64,000 nt of DNA from a bacterium (GTDB taxonomy: Bacteria; Planctomycetota; Planctomycetia; Planctomycetales; Planctomycetaceae): assembly GCA_016125225.1 (NCBI GenBank), contig WGME01000026.1:39516-103515 (forward strand). The letters run 5' to 3'. The position numbers and the translations under genes are program-made. Of this stretch, positions 63,740 to 64,000 are shown one piece after another; within the stretch, counting starts at the first letter, position 1, and every line of letters starts with the position of its first letter. The notes below the pieces were generated by a model. The model was not told where the DNA came from, searched no databases, and saw only the letters and a program-made list of their open reading frames with translations.

Positions 63740-64000
63740 TGCCGTAGAGTTAAGGGGTTGTGTTACCGTTCGGAGTATTCACTGGCATATAACCAAGAGG
63801 CCTGGGGTATTGCCCTGCAGCAACGCCGGCTAAAAATCCTGACAAAAGATAAAACGCTTCGGAAGTATGCACTTCGCAAAGCAGTTGCTGAACCTGAAAA
63901 CGGCTAGTCTTGTCACTGCTTCACTTTAAGAGTGTTTTCAACGACACTCCAGACGCCTGACAGAATCGCCGGATTGTACCGATGCGCGGGTCTCCCCCCT
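63740..64000. other. Right-edge region without an assignable gene
   Basis: After the dus stop the same frame stays open for 56 codons to a TAG at 63907, but this segment has no start codon with a ribosome-binding site and no known domain. From 63908 to the edge nothing is seen. It appears less GC-rich than the genes. Confidence 0.35.

Overview
The window is an ordinary-density chromosomal segment from a planctomycete (PVC superphylum), probably family Planctomycetaceae. The evidence is protein content: three Tat-exported DUF1501 proteins, a giant PVC-type heme-binding c-type cytochrome with a beta-propeller/HEAT architecture, many secreted hydrolases with twin-arginine leaders, and several conserved planctomycete proteins of unknown role. 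By eye the DNA is GC-rich, except for a less GC-rich patch near 56.5-57.1 kb. I see no rRNA, tRNA, insertion sequence, prophage or CRISPR array.

Layout. 0-4.4 kb: secreted proteins (an edge-cut gene, a Tat-exported protein, an NHL-repeat propeller, a secreted unknown). 4.6-11.1 kb: PEP carboxylase, an HD-domain phosphohydrolase, an M20 metallopeptidase and a DJ-1/PfpI protein. The last three lie between two copies of a 30-nt hairpin that differ by a compensatory base pair. 11.1-15.6 kb: a degenerate M14 carboxypeptidase-like protein, an unknown cytosolic protein and a membrane-anchored von Willebrand A protein. 15.6-20.7 kb: gyrA behind a good promoter, then DUF202, TfoX-C and TPR genes. 20.8-29.5 kb: an M28/PDZ aminopeptidase, GNAT, a TVP38-type membrane protein, an inositol-phosphate-synthase/UbiA pair, queF and a TolC-like lipoprotein. 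29.6-37.9 kb: an envelope glycosylation block (three GT39/ArnT-type membrane glycosyltransferases, a polyprenyl-phosphate sugar synthase fused to GtrA) plus an RND/MMPL transporter. 38.0-44.3 kb: a tightly coupled four-gene minus-strand operon (DUF1501, two amidohydrolases, PVC cytochrome). 44.5-52 kb: exported hydrolases (metallophosphoesterase, NPP-type phosphodiesterase, GH88/105, a D-aminoacylase/beta-lactamase fusion, an alpha/beta hydrolase). 52-59.4 kb: EEP nuclease, DegT aminotransferase, an ExeA-like ATPase beside a small proline-rich membrane protein, rhodanese, a class III nucleotide cyclase and a methyltransferase. 59.4-63.7 kb: two tandem DUF1501 genes and a tRNA-dihydrouridine synthase.

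Working together: the DPM1-GtrA enzyme probably charges polyprenyl phosphate and flips it, supplying the neighbouring ArnT-like transferases. The 38-44 kb operon reads as an exported catabolic or redox unit. The strongest leads for something not well described are that operon with its metal-site-degenerate amidohydrolase, the ExeA/ExeB-like pair, the covarying hairpin family, and a 57-residue Cys-rich ORF upstream of the DegT gene. No clearly novel defence or mobile system is visible.
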